The position numbers and the translations under genes are program-made. 64,000 bases of DNA from Micrococcus lacusdianchii (lineage in GTDB: Bacteria > Actinomycetota > Actinomycetes > Actinomycetales > Micrococcaceae): the NCBI RefSeq assembly GCF_023155805.1, contig NZ_JAKNUW010000010.1, forward strand, positions 45,689-109,688, in the 5' to 3' direction. Positions within the stretch are counted from its first letter, which is position 1, and each line of letters opens with the position of its first letter. A model generated the notes under the pieces. The model saw only the letters and a list, made by a program, of their open reading frames with translations. It had not been told where the DNA came from and did not search any database. This document shows positions 15,536 through 24,472 of the stretch, piece after piece.

Positions 15536-17151
15536 CCGCCGCGTCCGTCCCCTCCCCGGCGCCCGCCGTGGCACCTGCTCCTCCCTTCCGCACCGTCGGC
15601 GGCCCGGCGTCGGTCTTCGCCGACCTGGACGCCCTCGAGGCGCTCGCCGCCCGCCGCCGCGACCAGGCGGGCACGGCACTGCGGATCGCCGCGGACGTCC
15701 GCCGGATGCTCGACGGGCTCGCGCTGGCCGTGGCCGTGGCCCCGTCCGCCGCGCGGCTGTCGGTGCGCCTGACCGAGGGCGACCGGGCCTGCCGCGCGCT
15801 GGCAGGCCGGCTCGAGGAGGCGGGGAACGCCCTGGCCCACGCCGCTGAGGGGTACCGAGCCGCCGAGCGGGGCGCCGCCGGCGTCATGGACACCCAGGAC
15901 CTCGGCGTCGAGGCGCTGACCGCGTGGATGTTCAACGCTGGCCGGAACGGGGTCACGGCCTCGGACGTGGAGTTCGTGCTGCGTCAGGCGCCGGACGCCC
16001 TCCTGGAGCGGCTCGCGGGCGAGAAGCTGGCAGGCCCGGCCGAGGCGGCCCTGTCGAAGGCCCCCTTCATCGGCCCGCTCGTCGCGGTGGCCCAGCGCAT
16101 CCCGTGGGTGGACAGGGTGCTCGACAATGCGTTGGGGACCACACTCGAGGCGACGGCCGACGTCGTGCTGGACACGTCAGCGGGGGAGCTGGTCGACCAT
16201 GCCACGCTCTCCGGCCTCGCGGCGCGCGTGGTGGACGCGGCCGAGAACGCGGCCGTGCTGCCCGTGGCGGCTGAGCCGGCCCCCGCGCCCGCGCGCCTCG
16301 ATGGGAGCGTGACGGACCTGCTCTCCCTGGTGCCCGGCGACGACGCCCCGGCCGGCGCCGTCACGGTCACGGCCGTGGTGGCATCGGACACCGGGGAACG
16401 GACCTGGGTGGTCGGGCTGCCCGGCACGCAGGAGCGGGAGACCGCTGAAGACGGCTCCACCAACTGGATGGATGTCTACGGCGTCGCGGACGCGTACGCC
16501 GGCGGCTCCGCCCGCGCGGGCGAGGGGCTCGCGCAGGCGCTCGAGCTGGCGGGCGTGCCGGAGGGGGCCACGGTGGTGTTCGTCGGCTACTCGGCCGGCG
16601 GCATGCACGCGGTGAACATGACGGGCCACCCGGACGTCACGTCCCGGTGGCGGGCCGGGGGAGCGGTGACGGTCGGCGCGCCCGGCGGCTCCCTGACCCC
16701 GCGTCCCGGCACGCCCGTGCTCAGCCTGCAGCGGGAGACGGACGTGATGACGGGACTGGACGGCGGGCCCAACGCGGCCTCGACGGACTGGGCCACGGTG
16801 ACCATGGCGGACACCCGGCCCGACGCGGTGCGGGAGGGGGCCGCGGAGTCGCTGTGGCACGCGATGGCCGAGGACCCCGCGGGGCAGGTGCGGGAGCTGC
16901 TCGCCGCGCCGGGCCGCTGGGTGGACGCGGTCGCCGGCGGCGGGAGCGAGCACTCCCTCGAGGCCTACCGCGCCGCCGCGGCCGAGTACGAGGCCGCCGA
17001 CCCGGCCCTGCGCGTCCAGGAGCAGGGCATCCTGGCCGCGCTCGCCGGGCTGACCGCCGGGCGGGTCGAGTCCGCCACCCAGGTCACCCTGCGGCGCCGG
17101 CGGCGGGCCACCCGCGCGGACGTGGTGCCCCCGGAGCGCCTGTATCCGTGA
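15532..17151 (+). CDS. Large alpha/beta-hydrolase with WXG/LXG-like N-terminal helices
   Basis: 539 residues. Residues about 25-115 are Ala/Arg-rich helices like a WXG/LXG hairpin. Residues about 260-480 form an alpha/beta-hydrolase domain with VVFVGYSAGGMHAV (nucleophile Ser354), Asp404 in RETDVMT as a possible acid and His474 in SEHSLEAY. The helix-lipase order and the coupled WXG-like gene suggest a secreted or surface lipase or esterase. The C-terminal 30 residues are very basic. No signal peptide is seen, so export would need another route. Substrate unknown. Confidence 0.6.
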   Translation: MTAASVPSPAPAVAPAPPFRTVGGPASVFADLDALEALAARRRDQAGTALRIAADVRRMLDGLALAVAVAPSAARLSVRLTEGDRACRALAGRLEEAGNALAHAAEGYRAAERGAAGVMDTQDLGVEALTAWMFNAGRNGVTASDVEFVLRQAPDALLERLAGEKLAGPAEAALSKAPFIGPLVAVAQRIPWVDRVLDNALGTTLEATADVVLDTSAGELVDHATLSGLAARVVDAAENAAVLPVAAEPAPAPARLDGSVTDLLSLVPGDDAPAGAVTVTAVVASDTGERTWVVGLPGTQERETAEDGSTNWMDVYGVADAYAGGSARAGEGLAQALELAGVPEGATVVFVGYSAGGMHAVNMTGHPDVTSRWRAGGAVTVGAPGGSLTPRPGTPVLSLQRETDVMTGLDGGPNAASTDWATVTMADTRPDAVREGAAESLWHAMAEDPAGQVRELLAAPGRWVDAVAGGGSEHSLEAYRAAAAEYEAADPALRVQEQGILAALAGLTAGRVESATQVTLRRRRRATRADVVPPERLYP

Positions 17152-17177
17152 GCCGGCCCCGAGGCGCGGGCGCGCGC

Positions 17178-19091
17178 TCAGCGGGCGTCGAGCAGCACGC
17201 CGGCGAAGAACGCGTTGAGGCGCTCCACCTCGTCCAGGCCGAAGACGCCGGACACGTAGTGGTCCGGGCGGACCACGACGACGGCGCCGTCCCGGCTGAT
17301 GCCGCGGACCTCGAAGATGTCCGGGCCGTGCTTGGCCCGGCACGTGGCGAAGATGTTGTTCACATCGATCAGCCCCAGGGGTCCGGTGGTTGGGCGGAAC
17401 ACGGCCGGGACGTCCGGGTGGGCGAACTCGGTCTGCTTCTGCTGGTAGACCACCTTGACGTCGAACCGCGCGTCCTGCGGCCCGTCGGACGGGGTGTGGC
17501 GGTTGCGGAAGGACTGCGGGTCCTCCTCGACCGCCCGCGCCCACGCGGCGACCTTCGATTCCGCGTCCTGCGGGGCGGCGGCGTCGGCGAACACGTAGAC
17601 GCGCCAGCGGCCGTCCGCGCGGTGCAGGTGGCCGAGGTGCTTCACGTTGGTGTCGCACGAGCGCTCCACGAGCGCGGACGTGAACCGCTTGCCGATCGGG
17701 AAGCCCGTGGCCAGCTCCTGGCCGGTGCCGTCCGTGGTGAGGAGGGACGGCTGGTACTCGGTCATTAAGCCCGCGGGGAACTCGGCGGTCTTGGTGTAGA
17801 ACTCCGCCACCTCGTTGGGGTCGCCCAGCTCCGAGGTGGGCTTCGCCATGAGCGTCGACCACTCCTTGTCGAAGTCGATCAGGTTCTTGGCGATGTCCTT
17901 GCGCTCGTCGCCGTAGGTCGGGACCAGCTCGGCCGGCGCGATGCCGGAGAGCACCTGGCCCAGCTTCCACCCCAGGTTCCAGCCGTCCTGCATGGACACG
18001 TTCATGCCCTGCCCGGCCTTGGCGGAGTGGGTGTGGCAGGCATCGCCGAGCAGGAACACGTTCGGTGTGCCGACGCGCTCGCGGTTGTCGAACCCGGAGG
18101 TGAGCCGATGGCCCACCTCGTACACCGAGTGCCAGGCCACGTCCTTCACATCCAGGGTGTAGGGGTGGAGGATCTGCTGCGCCCGGCGGATGACCTCCTC
18201 GAGCGGCGTCTGCCGCACCCGGCCGCCGTCGTCCTCGGGCACCACGCCGAGGTCCACGTAGAGGCGGAACAGGTGGCCGCCCTCGCGAGGGATGTGCAGG
18301 ATCGAGCCGTGGCTCGAGTGGATGGCGCACTTGGTGCGGATGTCCGGGAAGTCGGTCACAGCCAGGGTGTCCATCACGCCCCAGGCGTGGTTGGCGGCGT
18401 CGCCGGAGAGTGAGTGGCCGATCGCCTTGCGCACCCGGGAGCCCGCGCCGTCCGCGCCCACCACGTACCGGGCGCGCACCCGGCGTAGCTCGCCCTGCTC
18501 CGGGTCCTCGAAGGGGTTGCCCTCGACGTCCACGGTGCGGCGCAGGGTGACGGTCACCGGGTGCTCGCCCTCGCCGGAGTCGTCGAGACCCTCGAAGGCC
18601 CAGCCGTAGTCGGGGGCCATGCGGGAGGGGGAGTTCTGCATGTACTCGGCGAACCAGTCCAGGATGCGGGCCTGGTTCACGATCAGGTGGGGGAACTCGG
18701 AGACGCCCTCCGGATCGTCCTCGGCGAGCTGCGTGCGGACGATGTTCTCCGGGTTCTCCGGGTCCGGGTTCCAGAACGCCATGGAGGTGAGGTCGAAGGC
18801 CTCGTCGATGATCTGGCTCGCGAAGCCGAACGCCTGGAAGGTCTCCACGGAGCGCGCCTGGATGCCGTCCGCCTGGCCGATCTCGAGGCGGCGGGGGCGG
18901 CGCTCGATGATGCGGGTGTGCACGTCCGGGAACATCGCGAGCTGGGCGGCGGCGATCATGCCGGCCGGGCCCGAGCCGACGATCAGCACGTCCATCTCGT
19001 CCGGCAGCTCGGCGGGGCGGTCGAGCCCGACGCCCGCGGCCGGATGGATGCGGGGATCGGTGGAGACGTAGCCGTGGTGATGGAAGAGCAT
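17178..19091 (-). CDS. FAD-dependent aromatic monooxygenase, MobA (3-hydroxybenzoate 4-monooxygenase)-like
   Basis: 637 residues, the length of MobA and phenol 2-monooxygenase. The N-terminal Rossmann motif VLIVGSGPAGMIAAAQLA lies near residue 35. DGIQARSVETFQAFGF and VGADGAGSRVRKAIG follow, then LLGDACHTHSAKAGQGMNVSMQDG (the GD motif) near 350. The last 180 residues are the thioredoxin-like dimer domain. The likely reaction is NADPH-dependent ortho- or para-hydroxylation of a phenol or hydroxybenzoate. Substrate is uncertain because no protocatechuate genes are nearby. ATG 19091 has AAAGGA before it. A divergent IclR gene probably controls it. Confidence 0.72.
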   Translation of the reverse strand: MLFHHHGYVSTDPRIHPAAGVGLDRPAELPDEMDVLIVGSGPAGMIAAAQLAMFPDVHTRIIERRPRRLEIGQADGIQARSVETFQAFGFASQIIDEAFDLTSMAFWNPDPENPENIVRTQLAEDDPEGVSEFPHLIVNQARILDWFAEYMQNSPSRMAPDYGWAFEGLDDSGEGEHPVTVTLRRTVDVEGNPFEDPEQGELRRVRARYVVGADGAGSRVRKAIGHSLSGDAANHAWGVMDTLAVTDFPDIRTKCAIHSSHGSILHIPREGGHLFRLYVDLGVVPEDDGGRVRQTPLEEVIRRAQQILHPYTLDVKDVAWHSVYEVGHRLTSGFDNRERVGTPNVFLLGDACHTHSAKAGQGMNVSMQDGWNLGWKLGQVLSGIAPAELVPTYGDERKDIAKNLIDFDKEWSTLMAKPTSELGDPNEVAEFYTKTAEFPAGLMTEYQPSLLTTDGTGQELATGFPIGKRFTSALVERSCDTNVKHLGHLHRADGRWRVYVFADAAAPQDAESKVAAWARAVEEDPQSFRNRHTPSDGPQDARFDVKVVYQQKQTEFAHPDVPAVFRPTTGPLGLIDVNNIFATCRAKHGPDIFEVRGISRDGAVVVVRPDHYVSGVFGLDEVERLNAFFAGVLLDAR

Positions 19092-19131
19092 CGGGGATCC
19101 TTTCCGGCCCGGGGCGGCGGGCGCGGGGAGT

Positions 19132-19166
19132 GTTCTCTCACGGAACAGGGCGTTCGCAGAGGGAAC
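19132..19166. promoter_or_regulatory. Two tandem IclR-type operators, 20 bp apart
   Basis: GTTCTCTCACGGAAC (19132-19146) and GTTCGCAGAGGGAAC (19152-19166) share the form GTTC-n7-GAAC. They start exactly 20 bases apart, i.e. two helical turns. They lie in the gap between the divergent monooxygenase and IclR genes and could control both. Confidence 0.65.
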
Positions 19167-19228
19167 GCGCGCGTGCCAGACTGTACGTGGACGTGATCCC
19201 GTTCACAACAGTGCCGCCGAGGAGGAAC

Positions 19229-19993
19229 GTGCAGCCCGACCCGCAGGACGCCCCGCCCGCCCGGCCCGTCGGCGTCCGCCCCGACGCCCCCTCCCAGACG
19301 CTCTCCCGGGCGCTCACGATGCTCGAGGCGGTGGCCGAGCGCGCGACGCCGCCGAGCATCGCCGAGCTCGCCGAGGCGCTGGACGTCCATCGCTCGGTGG
19401 CCTACCGGATGCTGCGCACCTTCGAGATCCACGGGCTGCTGCGGCGCGATGCGGCCGGCCTGGTGCACGGGGCCCCCGGACTGGTGACCCTGGCCGGGGG
19501 CGTGGAGCAGGATCTGCGGGCGGCCGCCCTGCCGGAGCTCACGGCCGTCTCCGTGGACCTCGGCATGACCGCGTTCCTGGTGGTGTGGGACGGCCGGGAC
19601 TGCCTGACCCTCGTCACGGTGGAGCCGCCGCGCGGCAACCTCGTGACCCAGCGCCCCGGCACGCGCCATCCGCTGGGGGTCGGAGCGCCCGGCGTCGCGA
19701 TCGCGGCGGCGCTGTCCCCGGAGGAGCGGGACCGGCTGGGGCGCGAGGCCGGTGGGGCGGCCGGCCCGCTCACCGGCCCGAGGATCGAGGAGGCCCGCAC
19801 GCGCGGCTGGGCGCAGTCACGCGACGAGGTGATCACCGGCGTCGGCTCGGTGGCCGCTCCCATCTCGGCGCCGGGGCGCATGCCGGCCGCGCTCGCCGTC
19901 GTGTTCACCGCGCCCTCGGTGGAGCAGGCCGCCGTCGGCGATCGGCTCGGGGCCGCCGCGCAGCGGCTCTCGGCCGCCCTCGGGGAGATCTGA
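19229..19993 (+). CDS. IclR-family transcriptional regulator
   Basis: 254 residues. Winged helix at about residues 25-80 (LSRALTMLEAVAERATPPSIAELAEALDVHRSVAYRMLRTFE type pattern), followed by the effector domain (residues about 90-250; RPGTRHPLGVGAPGVAIAAAL). The frame is open from 19130, but GTG 19229 has a strong GAGGAGG site and gives normal length. Divergent from the MobA-like gene, so it most likely controls it in response to a phenolic acid. Confidence 0.85.
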   Translation: MQPDPQDAPPARPVGVRPDAPSQTLSRALTMLEAVAERATPPSIAELAEALDVHRSVAYRMLRTFEIHGLLRRDAAGLVHGAPGLVTLAGGVEQDLRAAALPELTAVSVDLGMTAFLVVWDGRDCLTLVTVEPPRGNLVTQRPGTRHPLGVGAPGVAIAAALSPEERDRLGREAGGAAGPLTGPRIEEARTRGWAQSRDEVITGVGSVAAPISAPGRMPAALAVVFTAPSVEQAAVGDRLGAAAQRLSAALGEI

Positions 19994-20025
19994 GAGCGCT
20001 GTCACACTCACGTAACATCGGGCCC

Positions 20026-21156
20026 ATGACTGATGCCGCCGCCGTCCCCGCCGAGGTCCGCCCCCACGCCAAGGTGGGCCTGCTGCCGCCCTACGCTGCG
20101 GGCAAGCCCCCGGTCGCCGTGCCGGGCCTGGCCCCGTTCAAGCTGTCCTCGAACGAGAACCCGCACGCGCCCGTGCCGGCGGTCCTCGAGCGCATCCACG
20201 AGGTCGTCACGGGCGCCCCCGGCGCGGCGAGCCCGGTGTGCCGGTACCCGGACCCGCTCTCCACCGCCCTGCGCGAGCGCCTGGCCGCGCACCTCGAGGT
20301 GCCCGCGGACGACGTCGTCACGGGCGCCGGCTCCCTGGGCGCGCTCTCCCAGCTGATCACCGCGTTCGCCGGCGACGGCGGCGAGACCGGCGCCCCGGAG
20401 GAGGTCGTCTTCGCGTGGCGCAGCTTCGAGGCGTACCCGATCGTGGTCCGCTCCGCGGGGGCGAAGGACGTCCAGGTGCCTCTGACGGAGGACCACCGCC
20501 ACGACCTGCCCGCCATGCTGGACGCGATCACCGACCGCACGCGCGTGGTGCTGCTGTGCACGCCGAACAACCCCACCGGCCCCGTCCTGACCACGGACGA
20601 GGTGGAGGACTTCCTCGGCAAGGTCCCGCCGCACGTGCTCGTGGTGATCGACGAGGCGTACGTGGAGTTCGTGCGCCACCCGCGGGCCGTGAGCGGCCTG
20701 GACATGTACCGCCGTCATGCCAACGTGGTGGTGCTGCGCACCTTCTCCAAGGCCCACGGCCTGGCCAACCTGCGCGTCGGCTACTCGGTGTCCCGCCCGG
20801 AGATCACCGCCGCCCTGCGCACCGTGGCCGTGCCGTTCGCGGTGTCCACCGTGGCGGAGCAGGCCGCGATCGCCTCGCTCGACCACCTGGACGAGGTGCT
20901 CGCGGGCGTGCAGACGGTGGTGGACGAGCGCGAGCGCGTGGTCGCCACCCTGGCCGAGGCCGGCTGGGACGTCCCCGAGACCCATGCGAACTTCGTGTGG
21001 CTGCCCCTGGGCGAGCGGGCGGCGGAGTTCGCCGCCGCGGCCGGCGAGCAGGCGCTCTCCGTGCGCGCCTTCGCGGGCGAGGGGGTGCGCGTGAGCATCG
21101 GCGAGCGCGAGGCGAATGACCGCTTCCTCGAGGTGGCGCGGGCCTTCGGGGTCTGA
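20026..21156 (+). CDS. HisC-type aminotransferase (aromatic amino acid / histidinol-phosphate)
   Basis: 376-residue fold-type I PLP enzyme. LSSNENPHAPVPAVLE binds substrate phosphate or carboxylate. CTPNNPTGP, IDEAYVEFVR and RTFSKAHGLANLRVGY (Lys-PLP) are diagnostic. Actinobacteria carry both HisC and a Pat-type phenylalanine aminotransferase of this family. No other his genes are present and aromatic catabolism surrounds it, so a Pat-type role (phenylalanine or tyrosine to aryl-pyruvate) is plausible but unproven. ATG 20026 gives the standard start; the longer open frame is a shadow of the IclR gene. Confidence 0.82.
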   Translation: MTDAAAVPAEVRPHAKVGLLPPYAAGKPPVAVPGLAPFKLSSNENPHAPVPAVLERIHEVVTGAPGAASPVCRYPDPLSTALRERLAAHLEVPADDVVTGAGSLGALSQLITAFAGDGGETGAPEEVVFAWRSFEAYPIVVRSAGAKDVQVPLTEDHRHDLPAMLDAITDRTRVVLLCTPNNPTGPVLTTDEVEDFLGKVPPHVLVVIDEAYVEFVRHPRAVSGLDMYRRHANVVVLRTFSKAHGLANLRVGYSVSRPEITAALRTVAVPFAVSTVAEQAAIASLDHLDEVLAGVQTVVDERERVVATLAEAGWDVPETHANFVWLPLGERAAEFAAAAGEQALSVRAFAGEGVRVSIGEREANDRFLEVARAFGV

Positions 21157-21229
21157 CGCGGGGGCGGGGTGGGGCTCGGGTGCTACGGTCGGGCCGAGCC
21201 GCCCCATCCCCTCTCCAAAGGAGCACCCC

Positions 21230-22582
21230 ATGCGTGAGCGCGTCGCCCTGATCGGAGCCGGGCCCTCCGGCATGTCCCTGCTGCGGGCCCTCGCCCTGGC
21301 CGAGGACGCGGGCGCGGAGGTCCCCGAGGTCGTGGCGTTCGAGCGGCAGGACGACTGGGGCGGGCAGTGGAACCTGGACTGGCGCACCGGTGCGGATGCG
21401 TATGGCGAGCCCGTGCACTCCGCCATGTACCGGGACCTGTGGATCAACGGGCCCAAGGAGTGCATGGAGTACCCGGACCACCCGTTCGATGCGCATTTCG
21501 GCCGCGCCGTGTCCTCGTACCTCCCGCGGGAGGCCATGCGGGACTACATCGTGGGCCGGGTGGCCGAGGTGGCCGGGCGCATCCGCCCGCAGATCCGGTT
21601 CGCCACGGCCGTCCGCTGGGTGCAGCCGCTCGACGACGGCGGGTTCGGGGTGACCTCGGAGGACCTGGTCACGCGCGAGGCCGTCACCGAGCGGTTCGAC
21701 CGCGTCGTGGTGGCCACCGGGCACTTCCACACCCCGCACCTGCCGTCCTGGCCCGGCGTGGAGACCTTCCCCGGGCAGGTCCAGCACGCCCACGACTACC
21801 GAAGCCCGGAGCCGTACACGGGCCGTCGCGTGCTCGTGGTGGGCTCCTCCTACTCCGGGCAGGACCTGGCCCTGCAGCTGCACCGCGCCGGCGCCGCCCA
21901 CGTGACCACCGCCTACCGTGCCCGCCCGCAGGACATCGCGTGGCCGGCCGGCATGGACGAGGCCCCCGAGGTGCAGGGGTTCGACGGTGCGGAGGTCACC
22001 TTCGCGGACGGCTCCACCGCCGAGTACGACGCCGTGCTGCTGTGCACCGGCTACCGCCACCACTACCCCTTCCTGCCGCGCGAGCTGGCGCTGGCCGGCC
22101 CGAACCTGCTGGCCCCGCTCGGGCTGTGGAAGGGCGTGGTCTGGCACGCCGACCCGCGCGTGCTCTACCTGGGCGCCACCCAGCAGCTGTTCACCCTGAC
22201 GCTCCTGGACGCGCAGGCCTTCTTCGCCCGCGACGTGCTGCTCGGCCGCGTCCCGGTGCCGGCCGCGGACGAGCGTCAGGCCGACATGGACGCCTGGTTC
22301 GAGCGGATGACGCGGATCGACGGGCCGCCTGCGGCGCTGGCGTACCAGGGGGAGTACATCCGGGACCTGTCCTCGCGCACGGACTGCCCGGAGGTGGACG
22401 TGGAGGCCGTGGCGCGCACGTTCCTCGAGATGCGGGACGCCCGGATCGCGGACGTCCGGACGTTCCGTGACCGCCGGCACCGCTCGACGGTCACCGGCAC
22501 GCTGGCCGCGCCGCACCCGGTGCCCTGGATGGGCCGCCCGGACGACTCCCTCGAGGAGTACCTGCGCCGCTTCCCGTCCTGA
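21230..22582 (+). CDS. Flavin-containing monooxygenase (trimethylamine monooxygenase-like)
   Basis: 450 residues. FAD motif ALIGAGPSGMSLLRAL at the N terminus; GGQWNLDWRTG; the FMO fingerprint FPGQVQHAHDYR (F-x-G-x3-H-x3-Y) near residue 180; NADPH motif VVGSSYSGQDLA near 205. Length and the WRTG region fit bacterial Tmm-type FMOs that N- or S-oxygenate small substrates. The start ATG has AAAGGAG at proper distance. FMOs use NADPH directly and do not need the ferredoxin pair downstream. Substrate unknown. Confidence 0.8.
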   Translation: MRERVALIGAGPSGMSLLRALALAEDAGAEVPEVVAFERQDDWGGQWNLDWRTGADAYGEPVHSAMYRDLWINGPKECMEYPDHPFDAHFGRAVSSYLPREAMRDYIVGRVAEVAGRIRPQIRFATAVRWVQPLDDGGFGVTSEDLVTREAVTERFDRVVVATGHFHTPHLPSWPGVETFPGQVQHAHDYRSPEPYTGRRVLVVGSSYSGQDLALQLHRAGAAHVTTAYRARPQDIAWPAGMDEAPEVQGFDGAEVTFADGSTAEYDAVLLCTGYRHHYPFLPRELALAGPNLLAPLGLWKGVVWHADPRVLYLGATQQLFTLTLLDAQAFFARDVLLGRVPVPAADERQADMDAWFERMTRIDGPPAALAYQGEYIRDLSSRTDCPEVDVEAVARTFLEMRDARIADVRTFRDRRHRSTVTGTLAAPHPVPWMGRPDDSLEEYLRRFPS

Positions 22583-22601
22583 CCTCGCCTCGCTCCCTTC
22601 C

Positions 22602-22672
22602 GAATCCACTGCAGTTCTGACCCTTCTGAGGTCCGGAACGGCCGTCAGAAGGGTCAGAACTGCAGTCGATTC
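22602..22672. repeat. Palindromic repeat family A, copy 1 (28-bp arms)
   Basis: A 28-base arm (22602-22629) pairs with 22645-22672 with a single mismatch around a 15-base loop. Arm core: ACTGCAGTTCTGACCCTTCTG. A second copy with core GAATCGACTGCGGTTCTG lies at 40566-40636. It falls between two genes on the same strand, so it may end the FMO transcript, but the shared sequence indicates a dispersed element. Confidence 0.8.
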
Positions 22673-22796
22673 GTGGGCCGGCGGCATTGCCGTCCGCATC
22701 CGGATCTCTGATTGACTGGTCGGGGCCGGGCGCCCCGGCCCCGACACGGCACCCGAGAACGGCGACGGCGCGCGCCGCGGAAGAGAGGTCACCCCC

Positions 22797-23132
22797 ATGG
22801 CACGCGAGATCAACGTCGGCCCGGCGTCGGCCGTCCCCGAGGGCGAGTCCCTCGTGGTCCCGAAGGAGACCACCGGCACCAAGGACCACATCGCCGTCGT
22901 CCACGCGGAGGACGGGGAGTTCTACGCCATCGACGACACCTGCTCCCACCAGGACTACGCGCTGTCCGAGGGGTTCGTGGAGGGCGCCTGCATCGAGTGC
23001 CCGCTGCACGGTGCGAGCTTCGACCTGCGCACCGGCGAGGCCCTGACCCTGCCCGCCACCACGCCCGTGGGCACCCACGTCGTGGAGGTCCGCGACGGCG
23101 ACCTCTGGCTCACCGTGCAGGACGACGCGTGA
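22797..23132 (+). CDS. Rieske-type ferredoxin
   Basis: 111 residues. The two cluster motifs are CSHQDYAL (C-x-H) and CPLHGASF (C-x2-H), the normal four ligands of a Rieske 2Fe-2S centre. Length and the absence of a membrane anchor fit soluble ferredoxins of ring-hydroxylating dioxygenase or P450 systems. The next gene, a ferredoxin reductase, starts inside its stop codon. No matching oxygenase component is in the window except the broken P450 far upstream. Confidence 0.92.
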   Translation: MAREINVGPASAVPEGESLVVPKETTGTKDHIAVVHAEDGEFYAIDDTCSHQDYALSEGFVEGACIECPLHGASFDLRTGEALTLPATTPVGTHVVEVRDGDLWLTVQDDA

Positions 23133-24394
23133 CCGACGCCGCCCGCCCGGGCTCCGTCCTCGTGGTGGGCGGAGGGGTGGCCGGGTTCGCCGCGGTGCGC
23201 GAGCTGCGCCGTCGGGGGTTCGAGGGCGAGCTGACCCTCGTGGACCCGCAGGGCCTGCCCTATGATCGCCCGCCGCTGTTCAAGGAGTTCCTCACCGGGG
23301 ACGCGGACGCCCACCGCCTGCTCCTCGCCCCGCCGCCCTGGTTCGCCGAGCACCGCGTGGCGCTCGTGGCCCGCCGCGCCGAGCGCCTCGAGCTCGACGA
23401 CGACGGCGCCGCCCGCCCCCGCGTGGTCCTCGACGACGGCGCCGTGCTCACCGCCGACGCCGTGGTGCTGGCCCCCGGCGGCCGCCCCCGGCCCCTGGCC
23501 GTGCCGGGCGGGGACCACCCCGACGTGGCCGTGCTGCGCACCCGGGCCGACGCCGAGCGGATCGCCGCGCGCGTGCACTTCGGAACGCGCGTGACCGTGA
23601 TCGGCGGCGGGTTCACGGGGGCCGAGGTGGCCTCGGCCGCGCGGGAGGCCCTCGCGGAGGTGACGCTGGTCAGCGCGACCGCCGCGCCCGCCCTGACCGC
23701 GGTGGGCCCGGCGCTCGCCGCGCGCCTGCACGTCATGCACGCCGAGCGCGGCGTGGACGTGCTCGAGGGCCTGGTCACGCGGATCGACCACGACGACACC
23801 GAGGCCCCCCACCGGGTGCACGTCCGCCGCCTGGACGGCTCCGAGGCCTCCGTGGTGGCGGACCTCGTGGTGGCCGCCGTCGGGATCGCCCCGGACACCG
23901 CCCTGGCGGAGGCGGCCGGGCTCGAGGTGGACGGCGGGATCCTGGTGGACGCGGCAGGCCGCACGTCCCACCGAGCGGTGTACGCCGCCGGCGACGCCGT
24001 GCGCCGCCGGGGCACTGAGGGGACGTCGCCCCCCGCCGCCCGCCACTGGGAGCCGGCGCTGCACTCCGGTCAGGACGTCGCCGCGGCGATCCTCGGCGAG
24101 GAGGTCCCCGCGCGCGGGACGCCCTGGTTCTGGTCCGACCGGCACGGCGTGCACGTGGAGGGCGCCGGGTCGATGCTCCCCGTCCCCGGCGGGCGGATCG
24201 TGGACCGCGCCGTGCGCGGCACCGTGGTGGCGGGCTTCGCCCTCGACGCGGACGGCCGCATGACCGGCGCCGCCGCGGTGGACGACCCGACGGCCGTCAA
24301 GGCGGCCCGCCGGATCATCGACCGCGGCATCGTCGTGGACCCGGCGCGCCTCGCCGACCCGGACGTGCCGGTCAGGGCGCTGCTGCGGGGCTGA
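23129..24394 (+). CDS. FAD-dependent ferredoxin reductase
   Basis: 421 residues. FAD motif VLVVGGGVAGFAAVREL near residue 10, LPYDRPPLFKEFLTG, NAD motif VTVIGGGFTGAEVASAA near 155, and VYAAGDAVRR near 285 for the second FAD contact. This is the BphA4/CamA-type reductase arrangement with a C-terminal reductase domain (WFWSDRHGVHVEGAG). GTG 23129 overlaps the ferredoxin stop by 4 bases, so the two form a redox pair. The oxygenase they serve is unknown. Confidence 0.88.
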   Translation: MTDAARPGSVLVVGGGVAGFAAVRELRRRGFEGELTLVDPQGLPYDRPPLFKEFLTGDADAHRLLLAPPPWFAEHRVALVARRAERLELDDDGAARPRVVLDDGAVLTADAVVLAPGGRPRPLAVPGGDHPDVAVLRTRADAERIAARVHFGTRVTVIGGGFTGAEVASAAREALAEVTLVSATAAPALTAVGPALAARLHVMHAERGVDVLEGLVTRIDHDDTEAPHRVHVRRLDGSEASVVADLVVAAVGIAPDTALAEAAGLEVDGGILVDAAGRTSHRAVYAAGDAVRRRGTEGTSPPAARHWEPALHSGQDVAAAILGEEVPARGTPWFWSDRHGVHVEGAGSMLPVPGGRIVDRAVRGTVVAGFALDADGRMTGAAAVDDPTAVKAARRIIDRGIVVDPARLADPDVPVRALLRG

Positions 24395-24404
24395 GCCGGC
24401 CCCA

Positions 24405-24448
24405 CGACGACGTCGGCCCCCTCCGCGCGGAGGGGGCCGACGTCGTCG
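24405..24448. terminator. Perfect 44-base palindrome, convergent terminator
   Basis: The left half 24405-24426 is an exact reverse complement of 24427-24448 (22-bp arms, begins CGACGACGTCGGCCCCCTCC). It lies between the ferredoxin reductase gene (plus) and the amidase gene (minus) and can end both transcripts. Confidence 0.88.
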
Positions 24449-24472
24449 GACGGGCGGGGAGGCGCCGACCGG

